Assembly: GCF_900120175.1 (NCBI RefSeq)
Contig: NZ_FQLF01000001.1
Span: forward strand, 682,001-746,000
Source of the DNA: Oceanicoccus sp. KOV_DT_Chl
Lineage (GTDB): Bacteria; Pseudomonadota; Gammaproteobacteria; Pseudomonadales; Dasaniaceae
Length of the DNA: 64,000 bases
Reading direction: 5' to 3'
Below, piece by piece: positions 33,148 through 46,322 of the stretch. Under the pieces are notes generated by a model. It did no database searches and was not told the origin of the DNA. It was given only the letters and a program-made list of their open reading frames with translations. Each line of letters starts with the position of its first letter. Positions within the stretch are counted from its first letter, which is position 1. A program made the translations under genes and the position numbers.

Positions 33148-35412
33148 ATGTTAAGTAAGGATCTGGAACAAACATTAAATCTGGCCTTTAAAGGCGCCAG
33201 AACCAAACGGCATGAGTTCATGACAGTTGAGCACTTGTTGTTAGCGTTGGTTGATAACTCAGTTGCTGCCGATGTGCTAGTGGCCTGTGGTGCAAATCTA
33301 AGCCAATTAAGAACTGAGCTGGTGGATTTCGTTGACTCTACTACGCCGTTAATTCCCGAGCGCGAATTAGACCGTGAAACTCAACCCACTTTGGGTTTTC
33401 AGCGAGTGCTTCAGCGTGCTGTTTTTCATGTGCAATCATCAGGTAAAAAAGAGGTTACCGGGGCGAATGTGCTGGTGGCTATTTTTAGTGAGCAGGAAAG
33501 TCAGGCCGTTTATTTTTTAAAGCAGCAAACAGTTGCGCGACTTGATGTCGTAAATTATTTAACCCATGGTATTTCTAAAGTGGCAGGTCATTCAGATCAG
33601 GATGGTGATCATGATCAGTCGCATGTAGATGAAGATCAATCTGGCGGTTCTGTAGAAAAAAGTCCCTTAGAAAACTTCGCTACCAATTTGAATGAAGAGG
33701 CGAGGTTAGGGCGTATCGACCCCTTGGTTGGTCGTTCTGGTGAAGTGGAGCGGGTGTCGCAAATATTATCGCGTCGCAGAAAAAATAACCCATTATTGGT
33801 TGGTGAGTCCGGCGTAGGTAAAACTGCAATAGCTGAAGGACTTGCCAAGTTGATCGTTGATGGTGAAGTCCCCGAGATTCTAAAAGAAAGTGTGGTTTAC
33901 TCTCTAGATATGGGCTCTTTATTAGCGGGTACCAAATACCGCGGTGATTTTGAGAAGCGCTTTAAAGGCTTGTTAGCTGATTTAAAAAAACGTGAACATT
34001 CCATTTTATTTATTGATGAAATTCATACCATTATTGGTGCCGGCGCTGCATCGGGCGGCGTCATGGATGCGTCAAATTTATTAAAACCATTATTAAGTTC
34101 TGGTAGATTGCGCTGTATTGGTTCAACCACCTTTCAAGAGTATCGCGGTATTTTTGATAAAGATCGGGCGCTGAGTCGCCGCTTTCAAAAAGTCGATGTA
34201 TTGGAGCCTTCAGTGGATGAAACCTATCAGATCCTTAAAGGCTTAAAGAGTCGGTTTGAAGAACATCATGACTTGAAATATACCGATAAAGCTTTGCAGG
34301 TTGCCGCTGAATTATCCGATCGTTATATCAATGATCGATTTATGCCAGATAAAGCGATCGATGTAATTGATGAAGCAGGCGCGTTTCAGCGTTTGCAGCC
34401 AGAAGATAAGCGTAAGTCAACGATTGGCGTTAGTGAAATCGAAGCAGTGGTTGCGCAAATTGCACGTATTCCACCAAAATCGGTTTCTTCGGATGATAAG
34501 GAATCATTACAGAAGCTGGAAGAAAATCTTAAAATGGTAGTGTTTGGTCAGGATGAGGCGGTTGCTTCGTTGGCCACTTCCATCAAGTTGGCCAGAGCTG
34601 GATTAAAGTCTGTAGAAAAACCGATTGGTTCATTTCTATTGGCGGGCCCAACGGGGGTCGGTAAAACAGAAGTCAGTAATCAGCTGGCTAAAATTTTAGG
34701 TCTCGAGTTGATTCGTTTCGACATGTCTGAGTATATGGAGCGTCACACAGTGTCGCGTTTGATTGGCGCACCTCCTGGCTACGTTGGTTTTGATCAGGGT
34801 GGTTTGTTGACAGAGGCGGTGACAAAACACCCACACTCTGTCGTATTGTTAGACGAAATTGAAAAGGCGCACCCCGAAGTCTTTAACTTATTGTTACAAG
34901 TTATGGATCACGGTACGTTGACGGATAATAACGGTCGCAAAGCAGATTTTAGAAATGTAATCTTTTTGATGACCACAAATGCCGGCGCGGAAAGTAGCAG
35001 TCGTCGTTCGATGGGCTTTACAGAGCAAGATAATACGACTGACGCAATGGAAGCCATTACTCGCTTGTTTACGCCGGAGTTCCGCAACCGATTAGATGCT
35101 ATTGTCCAATTTAATGCTTTACCTGAAGAAGTAGTGTTAACAGTGGTAGATAAATTCTTAATGGAGTTGCAAGGTCAGCTTGATGATAAGAAAGTCACAC
35201 TCCAGGTTGATGATGATGCACGCCGTTGGTTAGTTGAAAAAGGCTACGATAAAAATATGGGTGCACGTCCTATGGCTCGTATTATTCAGGAACACATCAA
35301 GAAGCCATTAGCAGAAAAAGTGCTGTTCGGTACTTTATCCAAAGACGGGGGTGTGGTGGTTGTTCGCGTTGAAAATGGAGAGTTGGTAGTAGAGGAAGAA
35401 GCGCTGGCTTAG
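33148..35412 (+). CDS. clpA: ATP-dependent Clp protease ATP-binding subunit ClpA
   Basis: ClpA is a hexameric AAA+ unfoldase that feeds substrates to ClpP. Domains in order: an N-domain (1-145) that docks ClpS, a D1 ATPase with [15 protein letters not shown] and a Walker B in [14 protein letters not shown], and a D2 ATPase with [15 protein letters not shown] and [15 protein letters not shown]. The 754-residue length is normal. The ClpP-binding loop (IGL-type) lies in D2 but I did not pinpoint it. The terminator overlaps the stop codon. Confidence 0.97.
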   Translation: MLSKDLEQTLNLAFKGARTKRHEFMTVEHLLLALVDNSVAADVLVACGANLSQLRTELVDFVDSTTPLIPERELDRETQPTLGFQRVLQRAVFHVQSSGKKEVTGANVLVAIFSEQESQAVYFLKQQTVARLDVVNYLTHGISKVAGHSDQDGDHDQSHVDEDQSGGSVEKSPLENFATNLNEEARLGRIDPLVGRSGEVERVSQILSRRRKNNPLLVGESGVGKTAIAEGLAKLIVDGEVPEILKESVVYSLDMGSLLAGTKYRGDFEKRFKGLLADLKKREHSILFIDEIHTIIGAGAASGGVMDASNLLKPLLSSGRLRCIGSTTFQEYRGIFDKDRALSRRFQKVDVLEPSVDETYQILKGLKSRFEEHHDLKYTDKALQVAAELSDRYINDRFMPDKAIDVIDEAGAFQRLQPEDKRKSTIGVSEIEAVVAQIARIPPKSVSSDDKESLQKLEENLKMVVFGQDEAVASLATSIKLARAGLKSVEKPIGSFLLAGPTGVGKTEVSNQLAKILGLELIRFDMSEYMERHTVSRLIGAPPGYVGFDQGGLLTEAVTKHPHSVVLLDEIEKAHPEVFNLLLQVMDHGTLTDNNGRKADFRNVIFLMTTNAGAESSSRRSMGFTEQDNTTDAMEAITRLFTPEFRNRLDAIVQFNALPEEVVLTVVDKFLMELQGQLDDKKVTLQVDDDARRWLVEKGYDKNMGARPMARIIQEHIKKPLAEKVLFGTLSKDGGVVVVRVENGELVVEEEALA

Positions 35413-35424
35413 CGCTTCTTTTTT
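35396..35424 (+). terminator. Terminator overlapping the clpA stop codon, shared with infA
   Basis: AAGAAGCGCT and AGCGCTTCTT pair around GGCTT, then TTTT. The hairpin covers the last clpA codons and the TAG stop. infA converges from the right and ends at 35428, so the structure may serve both strands. Confidence 0.85.
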
Positions 35425-35427
35425 CTG

Positions 35428-35646
35428 CTAGCGGGCGCGGTAGGTGATCCGGCCTTTGCTTAAGTCATAGGGCGTTAATTCAACGCGGACTTTATCGCCG
35501 GTTAAAATGCGGATGTAGTTTTTGCGCATTTTTCCGGAAATATGGGCAATCACTTCGTGACCATTTTCTAGTCGTACTTTAAACATCGTGTTGGGAAGGG
35601 TATCAATGACTTCGCCTTCCATTTCAATCTGATCTTCTTTTGCCAT
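35428..35646 (-). CDS. infA: Translation initiation factor IF-1
   Basis: IF-1 is a 72-residue OB-fold protein bound at the ribosomal A site during initiation. The sequence [21 protein letters not shown] followed by [22 protein letters not shown] and RITYR is the near-universal IF-1 pattern, and the length is exactly typical. Its position between clpA and the bpt/aat genes is conserved; the serW tRNA that E. coli has between clpA and infA is absent here. Confidence 0.98.
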   Translation of the reverse strand: MAKEDQIEMEGEVIDTLPNTMFKVRLENGHEVIAHISGKMRKNYIRILTGDKVRVELTPYDLSKGRITYRAR

Positions 35647-35820
35647 TCGGCACTTTCCTCTTGCTCTCGATGCGAGCGTTCCAATCCAAAATTAGTGAAT
35701 TTTCCACGGCTCATTTGTCAGGATAAAAATGGGCTGTAGAAAAACTGCGCGCATTGTGCCTGAAAACAGGTTTAGAAGCAAAAGGGAATAGTGTGAAAGC
35801 TACTGGATAGCTAGGTGGCA

Positions 35821-36528
35821 TCAGCTGAGGGTCAGCCAGCGGTTGTTAATTAATAGTTGTAGGGGGCGATAATCCGTTTTGTAGCTCATTTTTTGGCATT
35901 CTTTAATCCAGTAACCCAGGTAAAGGTGGTCCAAACCAAGCTTGCGGGTCTGTTCGATTTGCCAGAGAACCGCATAGGTACCAAGGCTGCGGCGATCATG
36001 TTCAGGGTCAAAAAAGGTATAGATGGCGGATAATCCATGGCGCATTTGATCGGTTACTGCAACAGCAATGATTTTATTATTGAGGTGAAAACCGTAGTAG
36101 CGAGTGACGCCAATGCTATCGTTTAAAAAAGAGTCATATTGCTCCCTGCTCGGTGGAAACATGTCGCCATCCTGGTGACGGACTGTGATGTAGTGCATAT
36201 ACAATTGGTATGCCGCTTCATCATCAATGCTGTCCAGCTCCAGCACTTGCAGGTCCTGATTGCGATTGTGGATTTTACGTTGCCGACGGGTAGGCTTGAA
36301 TTGGTTTACATCCACTCGTGTCGCGATGCAGGCATTACAGCTTTCGCAGTGAGGGCGATAGACATGGGGGCCGCTGCGGCGGAAACCAACATCGGCAAGA
36401 TCGCTATAGAGATTTGAGTCCAGTGTGGTTTCTGGGTCAATGAATAATGTCGTCGCTTGCTGATCAGGCAGATAGCTGCATGGATGCGGGTGAGTAGCAA
36501 ATACTTTTAACTCAGCAAGGGCGGTCAT
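35821..36528 (-). CDS. bpt: Aspartate/glutamate leucyltransferase (Bpt)
   Basis: Bpt adds leucine from Leu-tRNA to proteins with N-terminal Asp or Glu, marking them for ClpS/ClpAP. It belongs to the arginyltransferase (ATE1) superfamily: the N-terminal cysteine cluster in HCESCNACIATRVDVNQF, the RRSLGTYAVLWQIEQ core, YLGYWIKECQKMSYKTDYRP and the 235-residue length are all typical. It starts two bases after the aat stop, in one operon. Confidence 0.95.
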   Translation of the reverse strand: MTALAELKVFATHPHPCSYLPDQQATTLFIDPETTLDSNLYSDLADVGFRRSGPHVYRPHCESCNACIATRVDVNQFKPTRRQRKIHNRNQDLQVLELDSIDDEAAYQLYMHYITVRHQDGDMFPPSREQYDSFLNDSIGVTRYYGFHLNNKIIAVAVTDQMRHGLSAIYTFFDPEHDRRSLGTYAVLWQIEQTRKLGLDHLYLGYWIKECQKMSYKTDYRPLQLLINNRWLTLS

Positions 36529-36530
36529 AT

Positions 36531-37266
36531 TTAATTTGGTCTTGGCTGCTTTGAATAAAATGCGCTAGGCAGTTGCCATTCGCCTGCCCACTGATGCGCA
36601 CAGACTCTATCGACATTAGCTTGAAGTAGCCTGCTGAATTCCGCTCGCTCAATTTCTACTGCTCCTAAACTTAGCAAATGTGGATTGCTGACCTGACAGT
36701 CTATCAAGGCAAAGTCCCACTGTTGGAGTTGTTGGGCTAGATACGCCAAGGCTACTTTAGAGGAGTCAGTGTGTAAACTAAACATCGATTCACCATAAAA
36801 TATTTTGCCGATGGATATCCCGTATAGCCCCCCACTAATTGGCCATCTAGCCACACCTCAATGGAATGGGCGATGCCCAGTTGGTGAAGTTTATCGTAGG
36901 CGGTCAAAATGTCGTCACCAATCCATGTGCCATTTTGGCCATGTCTTGGAATTGTCGAGCAGTGAAGCATAACTTGCCGGAATTGTTGGTCGGCAGTTAC
37001 TTTGAATTTACCACGCAGCAACGTTTTTCTAAGGCTGCGCGAAATAACCATTTGACCAGGAAATAGCACCGCTCTTGGGCTCGGGACCACCAGAGTATTG
37101 GCTCCGGTTGTTGATACCACGGGAAGATGCCTTGTCGATACGCCTGTATTAGGCGTTGAGTAGTAAGATCGCCGCCAACAGCCAGCAGGCCGTTGGGATC
37201 ATCTAATGCTTGCTCCGTTGCAGGAAAGCTTAATTCAGTGGGATCCAGCCAAGGTATGGTCGACAT
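36531..37266 (-). CDS. aat: Leucyl/phenylalanyl-tRNA-protein transferase (Aat); two frameshifts
   Basis: Aat adds Leu or Phe to N-terminal Lys/Arg, feeding the same ClpS/ClpAP route. The N-terminus ([38 protein letters not shown]) and C-terminus (YGESMFS, FALIDCQ, LLSLGA) are clear, but in three reading frames. Adding one G at 37083-37085 (GGG on plus strand) restores [13 protein letters not shown]; adding one C in the six-C run at 36828-36833 restores [20 protein letters not shown]. The repaired protein is about 245 residues, normal for Aat. Because both breaks lie in homopolymers, the gene is probably intact in the organism. Confidence 0.93.
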
Positions 37267-37304
37267 AGGCTAATTGGATGCTGACCGGTTCTGGCTGTCA
37301 AGCT

Positions 37305-38260
<956 letters not shown>

Positions 38261-38512
38261 CTACCTTTTAACAATGTGACATCAGTGGTGCTGGTTTAGA
38301 GGCTGGCTATCATAGAGTAAATAGGCCCGTAGAAAAACCGTTTCAAAGCTTTTGCCAAATAAACGCTATATTGAGGCAAATACCTGATTTAGATGGTAAT
38401 ATTGGGCTAGTTTTGACAATTAAAAGACCTGTAGCAGAATTTATATTCAATTCATTACAAAACAGGTGACGTCTTCTACATCGGCCCGTAATAATAAAGG
38501 AAAGCCACTGTT

Positions 38513-40846
38513 TTGAATAAGCAGGTCATGCCGGATAAAACCGCTAACAATCCCGCCGTGGAAAAGTTCGTACCCCGCTTGCGTGAAGGTGCATTAATAG
38601 GTTTTGTGGCGGTGTTTATCTACTTGTTGATGGCCCTAAGTAGCTATGATCGGGCCGATCCCGGCTGGTCGCGTACCGGTACCGGTGAGCCAGTAATGAA
38701 TGCAGGTGGACCCACAGGGGCCTGGCTTGCCGATATTTTCCTCTCTATGTTTGGTTATATGGCCTATCTCTTTCCGCTGATGGTAGGGTATCGCGCCTGG
38801 ATATTGTTTCGGCAGCGTTATCAACCACAGCGCTTTGATTGGGCGTCATTCTCTATTCGAATTATAGGTCTGGTGATTGTCATGGTGGCTAGCACCTCTC
38901 TGGCGATGATTGGTGATAATGGTGATTCCGGTTTGCCATTTGGTGCTGGCGGTGCCTTGGGGCAGAGCGTTGGCGCCGCAATGGTGGCTTCATTTAGTTT
39001 GATTGGTGCCCGGTTGATCCTGTTGGCTCTGTTTTTATTTGGCATGACAATTTTCACTGATTTGTCCTGGTTGAAATTAATGGACCAAATCGGTGCGTTG
39101 ACGCTACGCGGGCTTAATCGCAGTTATCTCTATCTGACTCGTTATTGGCAGCAGCGCAAAGAACAGCGCTCTCTAAAGAAAGTGCAACAAGAGCGTAAAG
39201 TTGTTATTGCCCAGCAGGTCGAAAAAGAAAAAACTCGGGAGCGCCCCAAAATTCTGCCCTTGCCGAAAAAAGCAGAGAAAAGTGTCCGTTCAGAACGTGA
39301 AAAACAGCAGCCTCTGTTTAACGCACCGGTAGTTGGTACTTTACCCAATTTGGAGTTATTGGACCCGGCCAATGACACCCACCGAAAAGGTTTTTCTGAA
39401 GAAGCGCTTGAGGCCTTGTCAAAGTTATTGGAGCATAAACTTAAAGACTTTGGGGTAGTGGCTGAAGTCAAAGAAGTATTGCCTGGCCCGGTAGTAACCC
39501 GTTTTGAAATTCAACCCGGCACTGGTGTAAAAGTCAGTAAGATCACTAATCTGGCTAAAGATATTGCTCGTTCCCTGGCGGTTATCAGTGTTCGTGTGGT
39601 TGAAGTTATCCCTGGAAAGTCAGTAGTAGGTATTGAAATCCCCAATGAAGATCGCGCCATTGTAAATTACCGTGACGTGTTGTCATCTAAAGTCTATGAC
39701 GATTCCAAATCACCGCTCACCCTGGCGTTGGGGCATGATATTTCAGGTGAGCCTATTGTTGCCGATCTTGCAAAAATGCCGCATCTACTTGTTGCAGGTA
39801 CTACCGGTTCAGGTAAGTCGGTCGGTGTAAACGCCATGTTGTTAAGCTTGTTATACAAGTCAACGCCGCAGCAAGTGCGCTTGATTTTAGTCGACCCAAA
39901 AATGTTGGAACTGTCGGTTTATGATGGTATTCCTCATTTATTGACACCAGTTATCACTGACATGAAAGATGCTGCTAACGGTTTACGTTGGTGTGTCGCT
40001 GAGATGGAGCGTCGTTATAAATTAATGTCCGCCATGGGCGTGCGAAATCTTGCCGGCTTTAATCGCAAAATTACGGATGCCATCGAAAGCGGTAATCCGA
40101 TTCTTGATCCATTGTGGGTCAAAGAAGAAGTCTATCAAGCGGGAGAGGAAGAACCCACGGCGCCAGCGTTAGAAACATTACCGTCCATTGTTGTGGTGAT
40201 TGACGAATTTGCTGACATGATTATGGTGGTCGGTAAAAAAGTCGAAGAGTTGATTGCGCGGATTGCGCAAAAAGCTCGTGCAGCAGGTATTCATTTAATA
40301 CTGGCAACTCAACGCCCCTCGGTAGATGTGATCACCGGTTTGATTAAAGCTAACGTGCCTACAAGAATAGCCTTTCAAGTTTCTTCGCGGGTAGATTCCC
40401 GAACCATTCTTGATCAGGGCGGGGCTGAACAATTATTAGGTCATGGTGATATGTTGTATCTGCCACCGGGAACCAGTTTGCCGTTACGAGTGCATGGTGC
40501 GTTTGTCTCTGACGAAGAGGTGCATCGAGTGGTTGCCGACTGGAAACGGCGTGGAGAGCCTAATTATATTGTTGGTCTCATTGACGAAGGTGCTAGTGGT
40601 CCCGCCATTCCCGGTTTTACCGAAGGTGGTAATGATGGCGACAGTGAATCAGATGCGCTCTATGACGAGGCGGTTAATTATGTTATTCAATCAAGACGCG
40701 CCTCTATTTCTTCAGTTCAGCGAAAGTTACGAATTGGTTATAACCGAGCAGCTCGATTAATTGAAGCAATGGAAGCTGCCGGTGTAGTCACTGAAATGGG
40801 AACCAACGGCAGTCGTGAAGTGCTGGCCCCAGCATCCTTCGAATAA
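38513..40846 (+). CDS. ftsK: DNA translocase FtsK
   Basis: FtsK is the septal DNA pump that resolves chromosome dimers with XerCD. It has four membrane helices in residues 1-195, a short basic linker (about 205-275, much shorter than in E. coli), and the motor with Walker [13 protein letters not shown] near residue 430 and Walker [10 protein letters not shown]. The C-terminal winged-helix gamma domain that reads KOPS sites is intact ([25 protein letters not shown]). 777 residues from TTG 38513, which follows AAAGGAAAG; ATG 38528 is an alternative start. Confidence 0.96.
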   Translation: MNKQVMPDKTANNPAVEKFVPRLREGALIGFVAVFIYLLMALSSYDRADPGWSRTGTGEPVMNAGGPTGAWLADIFLSMFGYMAYLFPLMVGYRAWILFRQRYQPQRFDWASFSIRIIGLVIVMVASTSLAMIGDNGDSGLPFGAGGALGQSVGAAMVASFSLIGARLILLALFLFGMTIFTDLSWLKLMDQIGALTLRGLNRSYLYLTRYWQQRKEQRSLKKVQQERKVVIAQQVEKEKTRERPKILPLPKKAEKSVRSEREKQQPLFNAPVVGTLPNLELLDPANDTHRKGFSEEALEALSKLLEHKLKDFGVVAEVKEVLPGPVVTRFEIQPGTGVKVSKITNLAKDIARSLAVISVRVVEVIPGKSVVGIEIPNEDRAIVNYRDVLSSKVYDDSKSPLTLALGHDISGEPIVADLAKMPHLLVAGTTGSGKSVGVNAMLLSLLYKSTPQQVRLILVDPKMLELSVYDGIPHLLTPVITDMKDAANGLRWCVAEMERRYKLMSAMGVRNLAGFNRKITDAIESGNPILDPLWVKEEVYQAGEEEPTAPALETLPSIVVVIDEFADMIMVVGKKVEELIARIAQKARAAGIHLILATQRPSVDVITGLIKANVPTRIAFQVSSRVDSRTILDQGGAEQLLGHGDMLYLPPGTSLPLRVHGAFVSDEEVHRVVADWKRRGEPNYIVGLIDEGASGPAIPGFTEGGNDGDSESDALYDEAVNYVIQSRRASISSVQRKLRIGYNRAARLIEAMEAAGVVTEMGTNGSREVLAPASFE

Positions 40847-40871
40847 TAGTTTTCTTAATAGTGGAATCATT

Positions 40872-41495
40872 GTGAACTTATATCGCAAAGTAGTTTTATC
40901 CTTAGTTATCGCATTACCTTTAAGTTCGTTGGTTTCTGCACAGGATGCAGTAAAACAGCTGGCAGATAAATTACAGGTAATGGATACCTTGCTGGCTAAC
41001 TTTCAACAAACCATTAAAGACTCTCAAGGAGCAGTATTGCAACAAGCCTCTGGTGTGTTAAAAGTGAAACGGCCGCGTCGTTTTTATTGGCGTACTGAAA
41101 CACCTTATGAACATTTGGTTGTCACCGACGGTAAAATTTTATGGTTGCATGACCTGGATTTAGAGCAAGTCAGTAAACAGCCATTTTCTGCCGATATGGA
41201 TAAAGCGCCGGCGTTACTGCTTAGTGGTGAGATTGCTGAAATCAGCAAGCAGTATCAAGTACAAGCGTTAACTTCACAGCAATTTGTGCTTTCGCCGCGT
41301 ACTGATGATGGTGTTTTTAAGCAGCTGACGCTTGAGTTTCGCGGAGCTTCCATTTCCGGCATGATCCTTCGAGATAGCCTCGATCAAACGACGATTATTG
41401 AATTTTCATCGGTGCGCATGAATCAGCCCTTAGCGGATGAGATATTTCAATTCACTCCGCCAAAAGGTGTCGATGTTATCAACAATGAACCGTAA
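40872..41495 (+). CDS. lolA: Outer-membrane lipoprotein carrier protein LolA
   Basis: LolA carries lipoproteins through the periplasm from LolCDE to LolB. GTG 40872 gives a clean signal peptide (NLYRKVVLSLVIALPLSSLVSAQ) and a mature protein with GVLKVKRPRRFYWRTETPYEHLVVTDG, the family hallmark. About 207 residues. A start further upstream would lie inside ftsK. The end overlaps rarA. Confidence 0.94.
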   Translation: MNLYRKVVLSLVIALPLSSLVSAQDAVKQLADKLQVMDTLLANFQQTIKDSQGAVLQQASGVLKVKRPRRFYWRTETPYEHLVVTDGKILWLHDLDLEQVSKQPFSADMDKAPALLLSGEIAEISKQYQVQALTSQQFVLSPRTDDGVFKQLTLEFRGASISGMILRDSLDQTTIIEFSSVRMNQPLADEIFQFTPPKGVDVINNEP

Positions 41496-42807
41496 TTTAT
41501 TCGAACAAAAACCGGTTTATCAGCCGCTTGCCGCTAAAATGCGACCGCGTACGTTAGTTGACTATATTGGTCAGCAGCATATTTTAGGTCCTGGTAAGCC
41601 GTTGCGGGAAGCATTAGAGAGTGATCAATTACACTCCATGGTGTTATGGGGGCCGCCAGGTGTTGGTAAAACTTCGCTGGCGAAATTGGTGTCCGAATTG
41701 TGTGATACACACTTTATCGCCTTGTCCGCAGTATTGGCGGGAGTAAAAGATATTCGCGTAGCAATAGACGAGGCTGCGCATCAGCAAGCAGCGGGTCGCA
41801 AAACGATTCTGTTCATTGATGAAGTGCACCGTTTTAATAAGTCGCAGCAGGATGCTTTTTTGCCCTTTGTTGAGGATGGCACCGTGATTTTTATTGGTGC
41901 GACTACAGAAAATCCGTCTTTTGAATTAAATAATGCCTTGCTGTCCAGAACCCGTGTTTATAAGTTACGGGCTTTAGAGGTTGATGATATTGAAGCGATT
42001 ATTTACCGCTCCTGCGTCAGTTACCAACCCATAGAGATTTTGTTAGAGTCTTCGCAGTTGTCCCAGCTAGCCCTGGCTGCAGATGGTGATGCGCGCCGTG
42101 CGTTAAATCTGTTGGAGCTGGCGGTGGAGTTAGCGCCGGGAGATGATAAACAAAAGCGTATCGATGAAAATACCGTATCCGAAGTTCTGGATGGTTTTGT
42201 CCGTCGTTTTGATAAGGGGGGAGATTTATTTTACGAGCAAATTTCTGCGTTGCATAAAGCGGTGAGAGGCTCGGCTCCTGATGCGGCACTGTATTGGTTT
42301 TGTCGCATGCTGGATGGCGGTTGTGACCCTTTGTATATAGCCAGGCGGGTAGTGCGCATGGCCAGTGAAGATATCGGTAATGCCGACCCAAGAGCACTAG
42401 AAATAGCTTTAAACGCCTGGAATGTTCAGGAGCGGCTGGGCAGCCCTGAAGGTAGCTTGGCAATTGCACAAGCGGTGGTTTATATGGCTTCTGCAGCAAA
42501 AAGCAATGCTGTCTACAAAGCGTTTAACCAAACCATGGCGATGATTAATCAACAGCCTAGTTATGATGTGCCGGTGCATTTACGCAATGCGCCGACGGCG
42601 ATGATGAAGGAGTTGGATTATGGTGGTGAATACCGCTATGCCCATGACGAGCCGCAAGCCTATGCAGCGGGAGAGAATTATTTTCCCGAAGAGTTAAAAG
42701 ATACCCGGGTTTATTTTCCTGTCGATAGAGGGCTGGAAATAAAAATTGCAGAAAAGCTGAATTATCTGCGCGAACTGGATAAAAGCAGTAAAATGCAGCG
42801 CTATTAA
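41473..42807 (+). CDS. rarA: Replication-associated recombination protein RarA (MgsA)
   Basis: RarA is an AAA+ ATPase related to clamp loaders that acts at stalled forks. It has MRPRTLVDYIGQQHILGPGKPL, Walker A GPPGVGKTSLAKL, Walker B ILFIDEVHRFNKSQQDAFLP, sensor GATTENPSFELNNALLSR, and the C-terminal VHLRNAPTAMMKELDYGGEYRYAHDEP. The start is 41473 (preceded by AAAGGTG) or 41485; both lie inside the end of lolA, so the genes are coupled. Confidence 0.96.
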   Translation: MLSTMNRNLFEQKPVYQPLAAKMRPRTLVDYIGQQHILGPGKPLREALESDQLHSMVLWGPPGVGKTSLAKLVSELCDTHFIALSAVLAGVKDIRVAIDEAAHQQAAGRKTILFIDEVHRFNKSQQDAFLPFVEDGTVIFIGATTENPSFELNNALLSRTRVYKLRALEVDDIEAIIYRSCVSYQPIEILLESSQLSQLALAADGDARRALNLLELAVELAPGDDKQKRIDENTVSEVLDGFVRRFDKGGDLFYEQISALHKAVRGSAPDAALYWFCRMLDGGCDPLYIARRVVRMASEDIGNADPRALEIALNAWNVQERLGSPEGSLAIAQAVVYMASAAKSNAVYKAFNQTMAMINQQPSYDVPVHLRNAPTAMMKELDYGGEYRYAHDEPQAYAAGENYFPEELKDTRVYFPVDRGLEIKIAEKLNYLRELDKSSKMQRY

Positions 42808-42851
42808 ATAGAGGCTGGTGCTGAATTTTAACAATCAGGTAGTTAAAAAAT

Positions 42852-43241
42852 ATGAAGCACATACTGATGATTGCTGCCGGTGGCGCCGCTGGTGCCTTGT
42901 GTCGCTATTGGATGGTGAATGCAGTGAATACGGTTAGTCATGGTAAGTGGCAGCTGGGTGGTTTCCCATTGGGAACCTTGGCTGTGAATGTGATTGGCTC
43001 ATTTTGTATTGGCATTATGTATGTGCTAATTACTGAGCGGCTGGCATTGCATCCGGATTGGCGTAGTGTTGCGATGGTCGGTTTTTTAGGTGCATTCACT
43101 ACATTCTCGACGTTTTCCCTGGAAACCATAACCCTGTTGGAAAGTGGTCTGTTACTTAATGCAGCTGTCTATGTGGTTACCAGTTTATTAGTGTGTGTGT
43201 TTGCTTCCTGGTTGGCCATCACACTGACACGTTTTTTATAA
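42852..43241 (+). CDS. crcB: Fluoride channel CrcB (Fluc)
   Basis: CrcB is a small dual-topology fluoride exporter with four membrane helices. The family motifs GGAAGALCRYW, NVIGSFCIGI and GFLGAFTTFSTFSLE are present; 129 residues is normal. I looked for a fluoride riboswitch in the 44-base gap after rarA and found no sign of one. It is within the rarA-crcB-serS block. Confidence 0.95.
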   Translation: MKHILMIAAGGAAGALCRYWMVNAVNTVSHGKWQLGGFPLGTLAVNVIGSFCIGIMYVLITERLALHPDWRSVAMVGFLGAFTTFSTFSLETITLLESGLLLNAAVYVVTSLLVCVFASWLAITLTRFL

Positions 43242-43280
43242 AGTCACGATTAAAATTTAAAAGATAAAGGTTTCAATTAA

Positions 43281-44573
<1,293 letters not shown>

Positions 44574-44578
44574 CCTTA

Positions 44579-45964
44579 ATGGATTTTTTGCCGCTTTATT
44601 TTCAATTAACGAATAAGCCCTGTTTGTTGGTGGGCGGCGGTAATGTGGCGCTGCGCAAAGCGGGTTTGTTAAGTAAGGCGGGCGCAGTCATTCATATTGT
44701 CGCTCATGAAATATTACCCGAGCTGCATGCTTTAGCCGTCGCCAGTGGTGGTAGTTGCCGATTGGGGGATTATCATAGCGCTGACCTGGACAATAAGTTT
44801 CTGGTAATTGCCGCAACGGATGAAACCCAGCTCAATGCAGTAGTTTCCAAAGATGCGCACCAGCGTCATATCCCGGTTAATGTGGTAGATAGTCCGGACC
44901 TCTGCAGTGTCATTTTACCCGCTATTATTGATCGCTCGCCGTTAGTTATTGCGGTTTCAAGTGGCGGTAAATCACCGGTACTGGCGCGGATGTTACGTGC
45001 AAAAATTGAAACAATTATCCCTTCAGCCTACGGCCAGCTCGCTAATTTGGTCGGGAATTTTCGTGACCAGGTTAAAGCGCGTTTTGACAATATCGATGAT
45101 CGGAAAAATTTTTGGGAATCGGTATTGCAGGGGCCTGTTGCTGAAATGGTGTTTGCCGGCAAGCAGCAAGCCGCTGAAGAAATGTTGGCGCAACAATTAG
45201 GCGAAGAACTAGCGCCAGGTGGCGAAGTCTATCTGGTTGGTGCCGGCCCGGGTGATCCCGATTTGTTGACGTTTAAAGCGTTGCGTCTTATGCAAAAAGC
45301 AGATGTAGTGCTCTATGATCGCCTGGTGGCCGATCAGATTGTGGATTTATGTCGCCGCGATGCCGAGCGAATTTATGTGGGTAAAGCCCGTTCTGACCAT
45401 GCGGTACCGCAAGAGAATATAAATCAGCTATTAGTTGATTTGGCAAAACAGGGTAAAAGAGTATTGCGGCTTAAAGGTGGTGACCCATTTATATTTGGCC
45501 GCGGTGGCGAAGAAATTGAGCAGTTGGCCGAGAACAAGATACCGTTTCAGGTTGTGCCCGGTATTACTGCTGCCTCGGGTTGCGCAGCTTATTCAGGTAT
45601 TCCGCTTACTCATCGTGATTACGCACAATCAGTCAGGTTTGTGACCGGTCACCTGAGGGATGGAAGTTGTGATTTACCTTGGTCAGAGTTGGTGCATGAG
45701 AAGCAAACATTGGTGTTTTATATGGGCTTGGTTGGCCTGCCAATTATTTGTCAGCAATTAATTGCCCATGGTCGTTCTGTGGATACGCCTATCGCTCTAA
45801 TACAGCAGGGAACCACTCACAATCAGCGTGTAATCAGCAGTACCCTACAAGATATGCCTAATCGAGTGGCGCAGGAGCAGATTAAACCACCGACACTGCT
45901 AATTGTAGGCGAGGTTGTGTTATTACGTGAAAAGTTGGCATGGTTTGAGCTTAAAGGAGGATAA
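44579..45964 (+). CDS. cysG: Siroheme synthase CysG (trifunctional)
   Basis: CysG makes siroheme for sulfite and nitrite reductases. The N-terminal half is precorrin-2 dehydrogenase/ferrochelatase ([17 protein letters not shown], the Rossmann motif, and [14 protein letters not shown] with the catalytic region). The C-terminal half from about residue 215 is uroporphyrinogen-III methyltransferase ([60 protein letters not shown]). 461 residues, intact. It lies downstream of serS as in Pseudomonas. Confidence 0.96.
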   Translation: MDFLPLYFQLTNKPCLLVGGGNVALRKAGLLSKAGAVIHIVAHEILPELHALAVASGGSCRLGDYHSADLDNKFLVIAATDETQLNAVVSKDAHQRHIPVNVVDSPDLCSVILPAIIDRSPLVIAVSSGGKSPVLARMLRAKIETIIPSAYGQLANLVGNFRDQVKARFDNIDDRKNFWESVLQGPVAEMVFAGKQQAAEEMLAQQLGEELAPGGEVYLVGAGPGDPDLLTFKALRLMQKADVVLYDRLVADQIVDLCRRDAERIYVGKARSDHAVPQENINQLLVDLAKQGKRVLRLKGGDPFIFGRGGEEIEQLAENKIPFQVVPGITAASGCAAYSGIPLTHRDYAQSVRFVTGHLRDGSCDLPWSELVHEKQTLVFYMGLVGLPIICQQLIAHGRSVDTPIALIQQGTTHNQRVISSTLQDMPNRVAQEQIKPPTLLIVGEVVLLREKLAWFELKGG

Positions 45965-45984
45965 TAGGTAAAAGTGCCTATTTT
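45963..45984 (+). terminator. Weak terminator-like hairpin after cysG
   Basis: AATAGG and CCTATT pair around an eight-base loop at the cysG stop and are followed by TTTT. The stem is short and AT-rich, so it may be inefficient. Confidence 0.45.
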
Positions 45985-46060
45985 ATGAACTATTGGCGTT
46001 GAGATGATCTAAAGATTTACCCGCTTCCGTCGATAATTATATAAAGGAGGTAAGTAAATA

Positions 46061-46288
46061 ATGATCAATTTTCCCGTCAATAACGCGGTCAATACACCCG
46101 CTTCATCGTCATTGGCGAAAGCCAATAGCCGCAGAATTGTTCCTTCGAGTGCGGCAGATAAGCGCGATATATTAGCTGCTGATCGTCGATTTAAGCGCGA
46201 TCGTCGTGGTCGACGCGGTTCCAAGCAAGTAATGGATAGAAGAGCGGGGGCAGATCGTCGCCGCTCTAGTATCGATTTTAGTGTTTAG
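46061..46288 (+). CDS. Small arginine-rich protein (75 aa)
   Basis: This is an unrecognised short protein. The start is well supported by TAAAGGAGGTAA at 46042-46053, nearly perfect to the 16S tail. The N-terminal half is serine/alanine-rich; the C-terminal half is dominated by arginine pairs: DRRFKRDRRGRRGS and DRRAGADRRRSS, a repeated DRR pattern. Such composition suggests nucleic-acid or acidic-partner binding, but no function can be assigned. No membrane segment. Confidence 0.65.
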   Translation: MINFPVNNAVNTPASSSLAKANSRRIVPSSAADKRDILAADRRFKRDRRGRRGSKQVMDRRAGADRRRSSIDFSV

Positions 46289-46322
46289 TGTCTTTTTGTA
46301 GGTTTCTCTTGCAGCTCCAGTG

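Noticed and set aside
35413-35427. tRNA-Ser between clpA and infA, as in E. coli (serW)
   Set aside because: Only about 15 bases separate the genes and they are part of a terminator.
42808-42851. Fluoride riboswitch upstream of crcB
   Set aside because: The gap is 44 bases and shows no riboswitch-like structure.
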